A stretch of 64,000 nt of DNA from Flavobacteriales bacterium (lineage in GTDB: Bacteria; Bacteroidota; Bacteroidia; Flavobacteriales; Weeksellaceae). The stretch is taken from assembly GCA_002747105.1 (NCBI GenBank), contig PDSY01000022.1:1-64000 (forward strand), given 5' to 3'. Positions 53,393-61,563 of this stretch are shown here, one piece after another. Each line of letters starts with the position of its first letter. Position 1 is the first letter of the stretch. The translations under genes and the position numbers were made by a program. The notes under the pieces were generated by a model. The model made no database searches, was not told where the DNA came from, and worked only from the letters and a program-made list of their open reading frames with translations.

Positions 53393-54058
53393 TTAAAATT
53401 TATAAAAAAATCTAAAAGCAAGGTTCAAATTAATACCGACTTCATTACCTGCCTTAATTCTGTAATTCGACCCAGATAATTCCGTTGAATAGTGTTTACT
53501 ATAGTCTTGCTCTAACCCAACGATATTATTGTATTGTACATTTCTATTTCTGATTCCAATACCGACTTTCTGCATTAACCCAAATCGTTTTCCAAAATAA
53601 TACAATAAGTTATAATTGATATTTGCTCCTATTTTTATTCTTTTATAATCGGCTTGTTGGTATTTGTAATTTTGTGGTAATCCAAAATTACCACCTTTCT
53701 GCTGAAACCAACTGTTTTTAAAGGTGTCGGTATGTTTAATATAAAAAGGTTCAATGGAAACTAAGTGCTTGAGTTTGGTAGAAGGTCTTAAATCATAATA
53801 AACCTCTGGGCGAACTTCAAATAATTGGTAGTTCTCTCTAATTCGGTGATTTGTCCCTATTAGTCCTGCATTTCCATAACCTACATCTACACCTACCCAA
53901 ACTCTTTCATCAATCTTTTGAATAAACCCTGCGTTAATTCTTGGATTAAAACTAAACGAACCTGTTAGTACATCAAGAGTAGCGAGGGATTGAAACTTTT
54001 CTTGGGCATTCCCGAAAAAACAAAGCCCAATACCAATAAAAATGCCTATTTTTTTCAT
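53393..54058 (-). CDS. Secreted outer-membrane beta-barrel-like protein
   Basis: The 221-residue protein has a signal peptide (MKKIGIFIGIGLCFFGNAQE), followed by alternating strands (VLTGSFSFNPRINAGFIQKI, RVWVGVDVGYGNAGLIGTNH, FEVRPEVYYDLRPST, IKIGANINYNLLYYFGKRFG) and an aromatic end (FRFFYKF). An eight-strand porin-like fold is likely. No family name is recognised. A partial duplicate of its C-terminal half lies directly downstream. Confidence 0.8.
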   Translation of the reverse strand: MKKIGIFIGIGLCFFGNAQEKFQSLATLDVLTGSFSFNPRINAGFIQKIDERVWVGVDVGYGNAGLIGTNHRIRENYQLFEVRPEVYYDLRPSTKLKHLVSIEPFYIKHTDTFKNSWFQQKGGNFGLPQNYKYQQADYKRIKIGANINYNLLYYFGKRFGLMQKVGIGIRNRNVQYNNIVGLEQDYSKHYSTELSGSNYRIKAGNEVGINLNLAFRFFYKF

Positions 54059-54099
54059 GACTTATTTATATTGGGTAAAAATAATAAAATTTGTTGAAT

Positions 54100-54441
54100 T
54101 TAAAAAAGTTGCTCTACCTTTTCCAAAGGTCTTCCAACTACCGCTTTGTTACATTTGATAACGATAGGTCTTTGGATTAATTTGGGGTTTTCTGCCAAAA
54201 TACTGATGAGTTCTTCTTCGGAATATTCCTTGCCTTTGAAATTTTCTTTCCAAATCTTCTCCGTCGTTCTCACAATATCCATCGCTGGAAGTTGAAGCTT
54301 TACTAATAAATCTTTTATTTCCTCTACCGAAAGCGGGTTTTCTAAATATTTTATCACTTCAAAATCTTCGTTTTTATCTTCTAAAAACGCCAAACATTGC
54401 CTTGATTTTGAACATCTATTATTGTGTAAAATTTGTATCAT
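54100..54441 (-). CDS. arsC: ArsC-family reductase (arsenate reductase/Spx-like)
   Basis: The 113-residue thioredoxin-fold protein has the catalytic Cys10 in NNRCSKSR, the segment VIKYLENPLSVEEIKDLLVK, and the Arg in IQRPIVIKCNKAVVGRP. This matches the glutaredoxin-dependent ArsC/YfgD group. No ars operon (arsR, arsB, acr3) is adjacent, so a general thiol role is possible. It lies 8 bases after the deoxynucleoside kinase gene on the same strand. Confidence 0.85.
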   Translation of the reverse strand: MIQILHNNRCSKSRQCLAFLEDKNEDFEVIKYLENPLSVEEIKDLLVKLQLPAMDIVRTTEKIWKENFKGKEYSEEELISILAENPKLIQRPIVIKCNKAVVGRPLEKVEQLF

Positions 54442-54449
54442 TGTAATTA

Positions 54450-55067
54450 TTATTTAAAAAGTCCATTCAGTTCTGCGTCTATTTTTTCCAAGATAAACCC
54501 AAAATCCTCTTGTCGCTCTACAAAATCCAAATCATCTACTTCGATGATTAATAATTTCCCGTCTTTGTAGTTGGTAATCCATTTTTCATATTTATCATTG
54601 AGTTTAGATAGATAATCTATACTAATAGACGATTCGTAATCCCTTCCTCTTTTGTAGATTTTCTTGACCAAATTGGGTACATCGGAGCGGAGGTAAATCA
54701 ACAAATCTGGGGCAGAAACAAAGTCTTTCATTAATTTAAATAATGAAAAATAATTATTGAAATCTCTCTCAGAAAGTAGTTTCATATCATTCAGGTTCTC
54801 GGCAAAAATATGGGCGTCTTCATAAATCGTTCTATCTTGAATGATGTTTTTTCCGCTCTCTCTAATTTCTTTCACTTGCCTAAATCTACTCCCTAAAAAA
54901 TACATCTGGAGCGCGAAACTCCATTTACTCATGTCTTCATAGAAGTCTTCCAAATAAGGATTGTCGTCTACATCTTCAAATTGAGCTTCCCAACCAAAAT
55001 GCTCCGAAAGCATCCTTGTTAAAGTCGTTTTTCCTGCTCCTATATTTCCTGTAATTGCGATGTGCAT
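54450..55067 (-). CDS. Deoxynucleoside kinase (dNK family)
   Basis: The 205-residue protein phosphorylates deoxynucleosides in salvage. P-loop GNIGAGKTT (residues 7-15), the ERS-equivalent segment IIQDRTIYEDAHIFAENL, the LID region YKRGRDYESSISIDYL and the aromatic-acidic AQFEDVDDNPYL are in the pattern of deoxyadenosine/deoxyguanosine kinase. Substrate preference cannot be read from the sequence. It is followed by arsC-like and preceded by a glutaminyl cyclotransferase gene on the same strand. Confidence 0.9.
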   Translation of the reverse strand: MHIAITGNIGAGKTTLTRMLSEHFGWEAQFEDVDDNPYLEDFYEDMSKWSFALQMYFLGSRFRQVKEIRESGKNIIQDRTIYEDAHIFAENLNDMKLLSERDFNNYFSLFKLMKDFVSAPDLLIYLRSDVPNLVKKIYKRGRDYESSISIDYLSKLNDKYEKWITNYKDGKLLIIEVDDLDFVERQEDFGFILEKIDAELNGLFK

Positions 55068-55121
55068 ATCTATTTTAGATTAAAAGATTAAAAATTAGTG
55101 TATTGGTGGATTGTTACAATG

Positions 55122-56150
55122 TTAATTTGTTATACTCACCTCATAGATAGTGTTCCAGTTTTTTCCTGTAATAAGCATATTATCACCTTTAAAGGTAATT
55201 CCGTTGAGAACATCATCGTCTGCGGTGGTGTGTTTTTTTACAATTTCCGAAAAGTCGAATTTACCAACGGCTTCACCTGTTTTCGGGTTGATTTTTACAA
55301 TGATAGGCTCTTGCCACACATTAGCATAGATAAAACCATTATGGTATTCTAACTCATTGAGCCTTGGGTAAGCTCTTTGATTCCCTGCCACGAAGATAGT
55401 TTTAACCATTTCTGATGGGTTTTCAGGGTCTAAGAAATATAACTGATTGCTTCCATCGGAAACGATAAGGTGTTCTCCGTCGTAGGTTAATCCCCAACCT
55501 TCACCCAATGAATTGGGATAATCAAACTCTTTGATTAATTTCAAGGTAGCTTTATCATAAATAAAGCCTTTTTTGTTCAACCAAGTTAGCTGATAAATTT
55601 TGTCGCCTATAACTGTACAACCTTCTGCAAAAATTTCTTCGGATTGAGGTATGCTAACCGTAGGATGAGTCTGCCCTAATTGATATTTTAAGATATGAGA
55701 ATTCCCTTGTCCTCCCTCGCTTTCATAAATGGTATTGCCTTCTAATTCAAATCCTTGAACAAAATTTTCGGTGCTATGAGGGTATTCTTTTGCGATGGTA
55801 TAATTGATGTTTTTTTCCCCATTATCGGTAAAAACATTAATAATTGCTTCTTGCTGAATGTTTTTTCCGCCTTTGGTTTGAATATTGAAATTCACTTTAT
55901 TTCCTCCTAAATGAAAATACTTTGGAGTAATCGTTAAATCATCTGATTCTTCTTCCCCAAAACTGATATTCACTTTGTCGATATTTTTTGTAATTTCTTC
56001 TGGAAAACTGATTTTCTCTCCAAAATGATAACCTTGAAGTTCTTTCTCTTGGTTGAAGTCAATTAAAGAATTGGTAAACTCCTTGTCGCTTTCACAAGAA
56101 AAAAGGAATACACCTAATGTCAACGAAAAAATAGCCGATTTTACTTTCAT
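55122..56150 (-). CDS. Glutaminyl-peptide cyclotransferase (bacterial/plant type), lipoprotein
   Basis: This enzyme class converts N-terminal Gln to pyroglutamate. The 342-residue protein has a lipoprotein signal (MKVKSAIFSLTLGVFLFSCES), a short N-terminal domain (to about 125) and a five-bladed propeller of the glutamine-cyclotransferase type: PHSTENFVQGFELEGNTIYE, GCTVIGDKIYQLTWLNKKGF, EGWGLTYDGEHLIVSDGSN, LNELEYHNGFIYANVWQEP and DVLNGITFKGDNMLITGKNW. The longest frame starts at 56171, inside the promoter (-7 box 56169-56176), so ATG at 56150 is used. Confidence 0.9.
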   Translation of the reverse strand: MKVKSAIFSLTLGVFLFSCESDKEFTNSLIDFNQEKELQGYHFGEKISFPEEITKNIDKVNISFGEEESDDLTITPKYFHLGGNKVNFNIQTKGGKNIQQEAIINVFTDNGEKNINYTIAKEYPHSTENFVQGFELEGNTIYESEGGQGNSHILKYQLGQTHPTVSIPQSEEIFAEGCTVIGDKIYQLTWLNKKGFIYDKATLKLIKEFDYPNSLGEGWGLTYDGEHLIVSDGSNQLYFLDPENPSEMVKTIFVAGNQRAYPRLNELEYHNGFIYANVWQEPIIVKINPKTGEAVGKFDFSEIVKKHTTADDDVLNGITFKGDNMLITGKNWNTIYEVSITN

Positions 56151-56168
56151 TTTGTTTTTAAATTTGAC

Positions 56169-56176
56169 CAAAGATA
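56169..56176 (-). promoter_or_regulatory. -7 box of the cyclotransferase gene
   Basis: Minus-strand TATCTTTG, 18 bases upstream of the ATG at 56150. It excludes the longer reading-frame start. Confidence 0.5.
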
Positions 56177-56294
56177 ATAAATAATTTTAAAAATGCTATA
56201 AGTAGTCAGTAGTCTATTTTTTGATTCATCAATATTAGCTTTCTACATCAAGTTGATTCACCATTCTATACTAAGTCATTAAAATTAATTTTCG

Positions 56295-56302
56295 TACTTT
56301 TG
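56295..56302 (+). promoter_or_regulatory. -7 box of the thiolase promoter
   Basis: TACTTTTG, 18 bases before the ATG at 56321. No convincing -33 TTG. Confidence 0.6.
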
Positions 56303-56320
56303 ATAAATTTTAAAAAAGAT

Positions 56321-57535
56321 ATGAAAGCAACTTATATTATAGACGGGACTCGTTCTGCTATTGGTAAATTTAGAGGAAGTTTGGCAAGTGTAAGAACAGA
56401 CGATTTAATGGCATCCGTTATTAAAAGTTTAATTGAAAAAAATCCTAACCTACCAACGGACAAAATAGATGATGTGATTATCGGTTGTGCTAATCAGGCA
56501 GGAGAGGACAATAGAAATATTGCGAGAATGGCTTTGCTTTTGGCAGGCCTACCGATTAATATTCCAGGAGAAACAGTGAACCGACTTTGTGCTTCGGGAA
56601 TGAGTGCTATTGCTCAGGCGAATAGAGCTATAAAAGCAGGGGAGGGCGACATTTTTATCGCTGGTGGAGTAGAAGGAATGTCAAGAGGTCCTTATGCAAT
56701 TTCTAAACCTCAGATGGCTTATGGTACGGATGCTAAAATGTATGACACCAGTTTTGGTTGGCGTTTTATCAATCCAAAAATGGAGCAAATGTACGGTACA
56801 GAAGCAATGGGAAAAACGGCTGAAAATTTAGCTCAAAAATATCATATTTCCCGAGAAGCGCAAGATGAATTTGCTTATCATTCTCAAATGAAAGCTAAAA
56901 AAGCTCAAGAAAGTGGAAGGTTAGCTGAAGAGATTTCGGACATTGTTATTCCACAGCGAAAAGGAGATGATGTTATTGTTAATCAAGATGAATTTATTAA
57001 ACCGAATACAACAGTCGATATTTTATCTAAACTAAGAGCAGTTTTTGTAAAAGAAAATGGAAGTGTTACGGCAGGAAATGCCTCTGGGCTTAACGATGGA
57101 GCGGCAGCAACCATTATCGCTTCCGAAGATGCAGTAAAAGAATACAACCTAAAGCCTTTAGCAAAAGTAGTCAGTTCTGCTGTTGTAGGGGTAGAGCCGA
57201 GAATTATGGGGATTGGCCCTGTAGAGGCTACTAAATTAGCGTTAAAAAGAGCAGGTTTAACACTTGACCAAATCGATATTATAGAACTAAATGAAGCGTT
57301 TTCGGCTCAGAGTATCGCTTGTTTAATGGAACTTGGTTTGGAGAATGATGATGCTCGTGTGAATGTGAATGGGGGAGCTATTGCCCTTGGGCATCCTTTA
57401 GGAATGAGTGGAACAAGAATCACTTATTCTGCGGCATTGGAATTACAAAAAACAGGTAAAAAATATGCATTGGCAACCATGTGTATTGGTGTAGGGCAAG
57501 GTTACGCCATGATTTTGGAAAATCCAAATGTGTAA
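56321..57535 (+). CDS. Acetyl-CoA C-acyltransferase (thiolase, 3-oxoadipyl-CoA thiolase-like)
   Basis: The enzyme cleaves or forms beta-ketoacyl-CoA. The 404-residue product has the nucleophile Cys90 in [11 protein letters not shown], the His in [17 protein letters not shown] and the second Cys in MCIGVGQG. The opening [18 protein letters not shown] and [23 protein letters not shown] match the PcaF/PaaJ (3-oxoadipyl-CoA) branch; no other aromatic-degradation gene is nearby, so a general beta-oxidation role remains possible. The longest frame starts at TTG 56300, but the promoter overlaps it; ATG at 56321 is used. Confidence 0.92.
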   Translation: MKATYIIDGTRSAIGKFRGSLASVRTDDLMASVIKSLIEKNPNLPTDKIDDVIIGCANQAGEDNRNIARMALLLAGLPINIPGETVNRLCASGMSAIAQANRAIKAGEGDIFIAGGVEGMSRGPYAISKPQMAYGTDAKMYDTSFGWRFINPKMEQMYGTEAMGKTAENLAQKYHISREAQDEFAYHSQMKAKKAQESGRLAEEISDIVIPQRKGDDVIVNQDEFIKPNTTVDILSKLRAVFVKENGSVTAGNASGLNDGAAATIIASEDAVKEYNLKPLAKVVSSAVVGVEPRIMGIGPVEATKLALKRAGLTLDQIDIIELNEAFSAQSIACLMELGLENDDARVNVNGGAIALGHPLGMSGTRITYSAALELQKTGKKYALATMCIGVGQGYAMILENPNV

Positions 57536-57559
57536 TTTGTATCATCAAATATGAAAATA

Positions 57560-57589
57560 AATAAAGACGCCTTTTATGGCGTCTTTATT
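57560..57589. terminator. Bidirectional terminator between thiolase and mqo
   Basis: Perfect 12-base stem AATAAAGACGCC/GGCGTCTTTATT with a 6-base loop between the convergent genes. Confidence 0.82.
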
Positions 57590-57661
57590 ATTGGTATCAA
57601 ATAGATGAATAGGCTGAATTTTATAAGCATTTCAGCGCTTATTCAAACATTAAATTTGTTA

Positions 57662-59170
57662 TTAGTATTCTAATCCTAATTTTTCTTTGGTGTATTCCCT
57701 TACTTTTTGTGTCAATTCTACATCATCGGCTAAACTTTTACCATAAGATGGAATCATTTCGGTAAGTTTTTCCTTCCATTCTCCTTCTAATTTTTCTGGG
57801 AAGCATTTTTCAAGAACTTGAAGCATTGCCGAAACCGAAGTACTCGCGCCAGGAGAAGCACCTAATAATGAAGCTAAATTTTTCTTTTTATTGGTAACTA
57901 CCTCTGTACCAAATTCTAATTTACCTCCTTGCTTTTCATCTTTTTTAATGATTTGAACCCTTTGTCCTGCAATTTTTAGTTCCCAATCTTCTTCTTTGGC
58001 ATCTTTTAAGAAAGTTTGTAAATGTTCCATTCGTTGAGATTTCGTCATGGCTACCTGCTGAATAAGGTATTTAGTAAGAGGCATATTGTGCCAACCTGCG
58101 CCCAATAAGGAGCGTAGATTACCAAAATTCACACTTTCTAATAAGTCCAAATAACTACCTTCTTTCAGGAATTTGGTAGAGAAACCTGCGAAAGGTCCAA
58201 ACAATAATGCCTTTTCGCCATTTATCACCCTTAAATCAAGGTGGGGAACGGACATTGGTGGAGCATCTACAGATGCTTGGGTATAGACTTTTGCCTGATG
58301 TTTTTTGACTAATTCTTGATTATGAGAAACCAACCATTGCCCTGAAACAGGGAATCCTCCATAACCTTTACTTTCTTCGATATTAGCAGTATCTAATAGG
58401 TTTAAAGCATAACCTCCTGCACCGATGAATAAAAAGTCGGTTTTTACTCGAAGTTTTTTGTTGTTTAATCTGTTTTTAACGGTTATTCCCCAACGGTCGT
58501 TTGTTAATTCTTTCAATTTTTTAACATCGTGATAAAGAAAAACATCTACATTAGAATCTTCTGCCAAGAATCTCCCAATTTTCCTTGTGAGTATTCCAAA
58601 ATTCACATCTGTTCCGAGATCCATTTTAGTAGCGGCTAAAACTTCTTTATTAGGCTTTCTGCCTTCCATTACCAAAGGGAGCCATTCTTTCAGTTGTTTA
58701 AAATCCGAAGAATATTTCATTTCGGAAAAAAGATGAGATTTGGTGAGTTTTTCGTGTCTTCTTTTTAGAAAATCGGCATCTTTTTCACCAAAAACCAAGC
58801 TCATATGAGGACAAGAATGAATGAAATCTTCAGGTTGTTTGATGTGTTTTTTCTCTAACATATACGCCCAAAATTGTTTTGAAATCTCAAATTGTTCTAC
58901 AATTTTTTGAGCTTTAGTGATATTAATATTTCCGTTTTCGTCTTCTGGTGTGTAATTCAATTCACAGAAAGCCGAATGTCCCGTTCCTGCGTTATTCCAA
59001 GCAGCGGAACTTTCTTTAGCAAATCTACCCAATCGTTCAAAAATAGCAATATTGAGTTCAGGATTGAACTCATGAAGTAGTGTAGCCAATGTTACACTCA
59101 TTATTCCTCCTCCGATGAGGACAATATCATATTTAGATTTGGGGGTTCTATTGGTTAGCATTTCAGACAT
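57662..59170 (-). CDS. mqo: Malate:quinone oxidoreductase
   Basis: Mqo oxidises malate to oxaloacetate at the membrane and reduces quinone. The 502-residue FAD protein has DIVLIGGGIMSVTLATLL (residues 16-33), FERLGRFAKESSAAWNNAGTGHSAFCELNY, WLPLVMEGRK, FLFIGAGGYALNLL, GGFPVSGQWLVS and GASPGASTSVSAMLQVLEK. Size is normal. It is separated from the upstream gpsA gene by 69 bases and convergent with the thiolase gene. Confidence 0.96.
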   Translation of the reverse strand: MSEMLTNRTPKSKYDIVLIGGGIMSVTLATLLHEFNPELNIAIFERLGRFAKESSAAWNNAGTGHSAFCELNYTPEDENGNINITKAQKIVEQFEISKQFWAYMLEKKHIKQPEDFIHSCPHMSLVFGEKDADFLKRRHEKLTKSHLFSEMKYSSDFKQLKEWLPLVMEGRKPNKEVLAATKMDLGTDVNFGILTRKIGRFLAEDSNVDVFLYHDVKKLKELTNDRWGITVKNRLNNKKLRVKTDFLFIGAGGYALNLLDTANIEESKGYGGFPVSGQWLVSHNQELVKKHQAKVYTQASVDAPPMSVPHLDLRVINGEKALLFGPFAGFSTKFLKEGSYLDLLESVNFGNLRSLLGAGWHNMPLTKYLIQQVAMTKSQRMEHLQTFLKDAKEEDWELKIAGQRVQIIKKDEKQGGKLEFGTEVVTNKKKNLASLLGASPGASTSVSAMLQVLEKCFPEKLEGEWKEKLTEMIPSYGKSLADDVELTQKVREYTKEKLGLEY

Positions 59171-59239
59171 AATTCAAATTTTGCTATTTTTATCTATATT
59201 TTTTTGTGGCGTAAATCGTTTTTACATGAGTTTTGCTCA

Positions 59240-60265
59240 TTATTTCAATTTCGCCGTTAATTTTTTAAACTGTTTTGTTGCCTTCTTATCATCATAAAGT
59301 ATGCCATAAATGGTATCGATGATAGGCGTTTTTACTTTTTTTAGTTTAGCGGTTTCGTAAACAGAACTTACCGCATAATATCCTTCTGCGATCATATTCA
59401 TGGATTGAATGGCAGATTTTACGGTATAGCCTTTACCAATCAGATTTCCTAAACTTCTATTTCTCGAAAATAAAGAATAGGCTGTTACCAGTAAGTCACC
59501 CAAATAAGCACTATCATTCACCGACCTTGGCGTGTCATAAATGGCACTCAGAAAACGCTCCATCTCCTGAATGGCATTGGATACAAAAACGGCAATAAAA
59601 TTATCGCCATATCCCAATCCACTTGCAATTCCTGCACCTATGGCATAGACATTTTTAAGGATAGCGCTAAATTCGTTTCCTAAAATATCGGTACTTCGAT
59701 TGACTTTAATAAAAGGAGATTCAAATAACTGTACCAATTGATCCATTACCTCGTCTTCCACTGTCGCAATGGTCAGGTAAGATAGTCTTTCCATGGCCAC
59801 TTCTTCTGCGTGGCAAGGTCCCGCAATGACCGCTTGGTTTCTAAATCCAATATTAAATTCATCCTTTAAATAATGAGCCACAATATCGTTTGCTTTAGGG
59901 ACAATTCCTTTAATCGCAGAAATGAAAATTTTATCACTACCATCTACTGTTAATCTTTCCATGGTATCGGATAAATAAATAGAAGGTGTTGCTAATACAA
60001 TGATGTCACAATTCTCTACCAATTCGTTAACATCGGTCGTCAATTCCAAATTTCTATTATTGAAACTTACAGAAGTAAGGTAATTAGGGTTATGCCCTCT
60101 TTGCCTAATCGCACCTTTTACGAATTCGTCTCTAACGCACCATCGTACTTTTTTGCAATTTTCGACAAGCATTTTTACAATCGCTGTTCCAAAACTTCCA
60201 CTACCGATAACTCCGACGGCAGTATTCAATTTTTTCTTTCTCTTGTAGTTCTTCTTTTTCGACAT
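59240..60265 (-). CDS. gpsA: Glycerol-3-phosphate dehydrogenase [NAD(P)+]
   Basis: GpsA makes glycerol-3-phosphate for phospholipid synthesis. The 341-residue protein has a basic N-terminal tail (MSKKKNYKRKKKLN), the Rossmann motif VGVIGSGSFGTAIVKML, IISAIKG-like FISAIKGIVP with its Lys, NQAVIAGPCHAEEVA, ILKNVYAIGAGIASGLGYGDN and AYSLFSRNRSLGNLIGKG. The frame extends to 60298, but the promoter (-7 box 60286-60293) lies there; ATG at 60265 or 60271 is expected. Together with psd and cdsA it covers phospholipid precursor steps. Confidence 0.95.
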   Translation of the reverse strand: MSKKKNYKRKKKLNTAVGVIGSGSFGTAIVKMLVENCKKVRWCVRDEFVKGAIRQRGHNPNYLTSVSFNNRNLELTTDVNELVENCDIIVLATPSIYLSDTMERLTVDGSDKIFISAIKGIVPKANDIVAHYLKDEFNIGFRNQAVIAGPCHAEEVAMERLSYLTIATVEDEVMDQLVQLFESPFIKVNRSTDILGNEFSAILKNVYAIGAGIASGLGYGDNFIAVFVSNAIQEMERFLSAIYDTPRSVNDSAYLGDLLVTAYSLFSRNRSLGNLIGKGYTVKSAIQSMNMIAEGYYAVSSVYETAKLKKVKTPIIDTIYGILYDDKKATKQFKKLTAKLK

Positions 60266-60285
60266 AATCATTATAATGATACTTG

Positions 60286-60293
60286 CAAAGATA
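60286..60293 (-). promoter_or_regulatory. -7 box of the gpsA promoter
   Basis: Minus-strand TATCTTTG followed by C-A, 20 bases before ATG 60265. No clear -33. Confidence 0.55.
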
Positions 60294-60411
60294 ATCAAAG
60301 TGAATTAAATCAGTTTTTGCATTTTTGAAAAAAATATTTTATTTGTAATCAAATACTTTTTTTTATTGGTTTTAAATAATGAATGGCGATAATAATTGTA
60401 AAATAACTAAA

Positions 60412-61098
60412 TTAATTCTCAAAAATTTGTTGAAGAATTTCTAGTGATTTAGGTCTTTTAAAATCAGGAAAATGAATGGTGAAATACAATAAAATACTAT
60501 CCATTACCTTTTTTCTCAAACGATTGTTGATTTTGATATCATATTGATTGTCATTGGTTAAAATACTGCTCCAAATCATGGAAACCTCTGCGTCAAAAAA
60601 ATGATGAGCCTGTTCGTGGGTGCTTTCCCCAGAAATAGGATTGATAAAAGGTTGGTTGTTTATTAATGGAAAGAAACCTTGCAACTCAATAAAAATAAGT
60701 AATAAAACCAAATGAGATTGAAAATTTCGTTTTTTGAGCTGAGTTAAAAACCTTTGAATTTCCTGATAAATAGGCTCGGCGTTGCGTTCATTTTTCAACA
60801 TCTGATTGAGGAAATCGGCGACAAAAAATAAAATACTACTTATTTTGATATCAGGTTCTTGAAGGTGACTCACCAAATTGATTTTACTCACCGTGGCAAG
60901 ATTTCCCCCTTTTTGGGGATGGACTTGTAGCTGAATTTCATTCAGTGGACTGAGGTAAGCTTTTTTCTTATTTCTTAGCGTATAAATACCTTTTACAAAA
61001 AAGCTTTCGTAACCCTCGCTTTGGGTAAAGCAATGGATAACGGCATCGTTATCGCCGTATTTAACATAAGAGAGTAAGAAACCTGTTTTTAAAAGCAT
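60412..61098 (-). CDS. recO: DNA repair protein RecO
   Basis: RecO loads RecA onto SSB-coated gaps with RecR. The 228-residue protein has the N-terminal OB-fold (MLLKTGFLLSYVKYGDNDAVIHCFTQSEG, here by parts; ESFFVKGIYTLRNKKKAYLSPLNEIQLQVH) and a helical C-terminal part (ISSILFFVADFLNQML, QSHLVLLLIFIELQGFFPLI). No zinc-finger Cys set is present, as in other Bacteroidota. A promoter lies at 61153-61182. Confidence 0.92.
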   Translation of the reverse strand: MLLKTGFLLSYVKYGDNDAVIHCFTQSEGYESFFVKGIYTLRNKKKAYLSPLNEIQLQVHPQKGGNLATVSKINLVSHLQEPDIKISSILFFVADFLNQMLKNERNAEPIYQEIQRFLTQLKKRNFQSHLVLLLIFIELQGFFPLINNQPFINPISGESTHEQAHHFFDAEVSMIWSSILTNDNQYDIKINNRLRKKVMDSILLYFTIHFPDFKRPKSLEILQQIFEN

Positions 61099-61152
61099 AG
61101 GGGTTTTAGAGTTTGAAGTTTAAAAAGTTCAAGGTTTACAATGCTGTTGGTG

Positions 61153-61182
61153 CAAAAATAAAAAAAATGACTATTCTGCCAA
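61153..61182 (-). promoter_or_regulatory. recO promoter
   Basis: Minus-strand TTG (61180-61182), 19-base spacer, TATTTTTG (61153-61160). The 48-base leader to the ATG contains a GTTTGAAGTTTAAA-like word tract. Confidence 0.6.
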
Positions 61183-61269
61183 TTACAGGTTGGATATTCA
61201 TTAAGTCAAACGCATGAAATTTTCATTGGGTATAAGATTAACGCAATGATAAACAAAGGGTTTTAACCA

Positions 61270-61315
61270 TACACACCCCGCCACTACGTGGCACCCCTCT
61301 TTTTAGAGGGGAATT
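61270..61315 (-). repeat. Second copy of the double-hairpin repeat
   Basis: On the minus strand it reads AATTCCCCTCTAAAAAGAGG then GGTGCCACGTAGTGGCGGGG and TGTGTA, nearly identical to 22870-22914. It has two stems, CCCCTCT/AGAGGGG and GCCAC/GTGGC. The remainder of this 465-base gap (61316-61504) holds no gene and no repeat I recognise. Confidence 0.8.
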
Positions 61316-61504
61316 AACAAATTATTTTCGTAATAAAGATTAGTGTTTCTTTGATAAATGAAATGCCTTGGTATTTCTTAATTATTGGTTGTTTGGTTTG
61401 TTTCTTTGTTTTCCTTTGCGTTTTATATTTTACGCCTTATTTTTTGCATTTCAATATTTCGTGCGTTTGACCTAGATATTCATTTACAGCTTTGGTCTTT
61501 TAAC

Positions 61505-61536
61505 GAAAAAAAAGCGACCCTTCGAAAAGGGTCGCT
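61505..61536 (-). terminator. Terminator after the T9SS protein gene
   Basis: Perfect 10-base stem AGCGACCCTT/AAGGGTCGCT with CGAA-type loop (61513-61536), followed on the minus strand by a run of eight T. Confidence 0.88.
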
Positions 61537-61563
61537 CTTGGATTAATTATAAGTCAATAAAAA

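Noticed and set aside
54100-54441. Arsenic resistance island
   Set aside because: Only the ArsC-like gene is present; neighbours are a nucleoside kinase and a barrel protein, with no regulator or efflux gene.
56321-57535. Phenylacetate or beta-ketoadipate degradation cluster
   Set aside because: The thiolase resembles PcaF/PaaJ but no other pathway gene occurs in the window.
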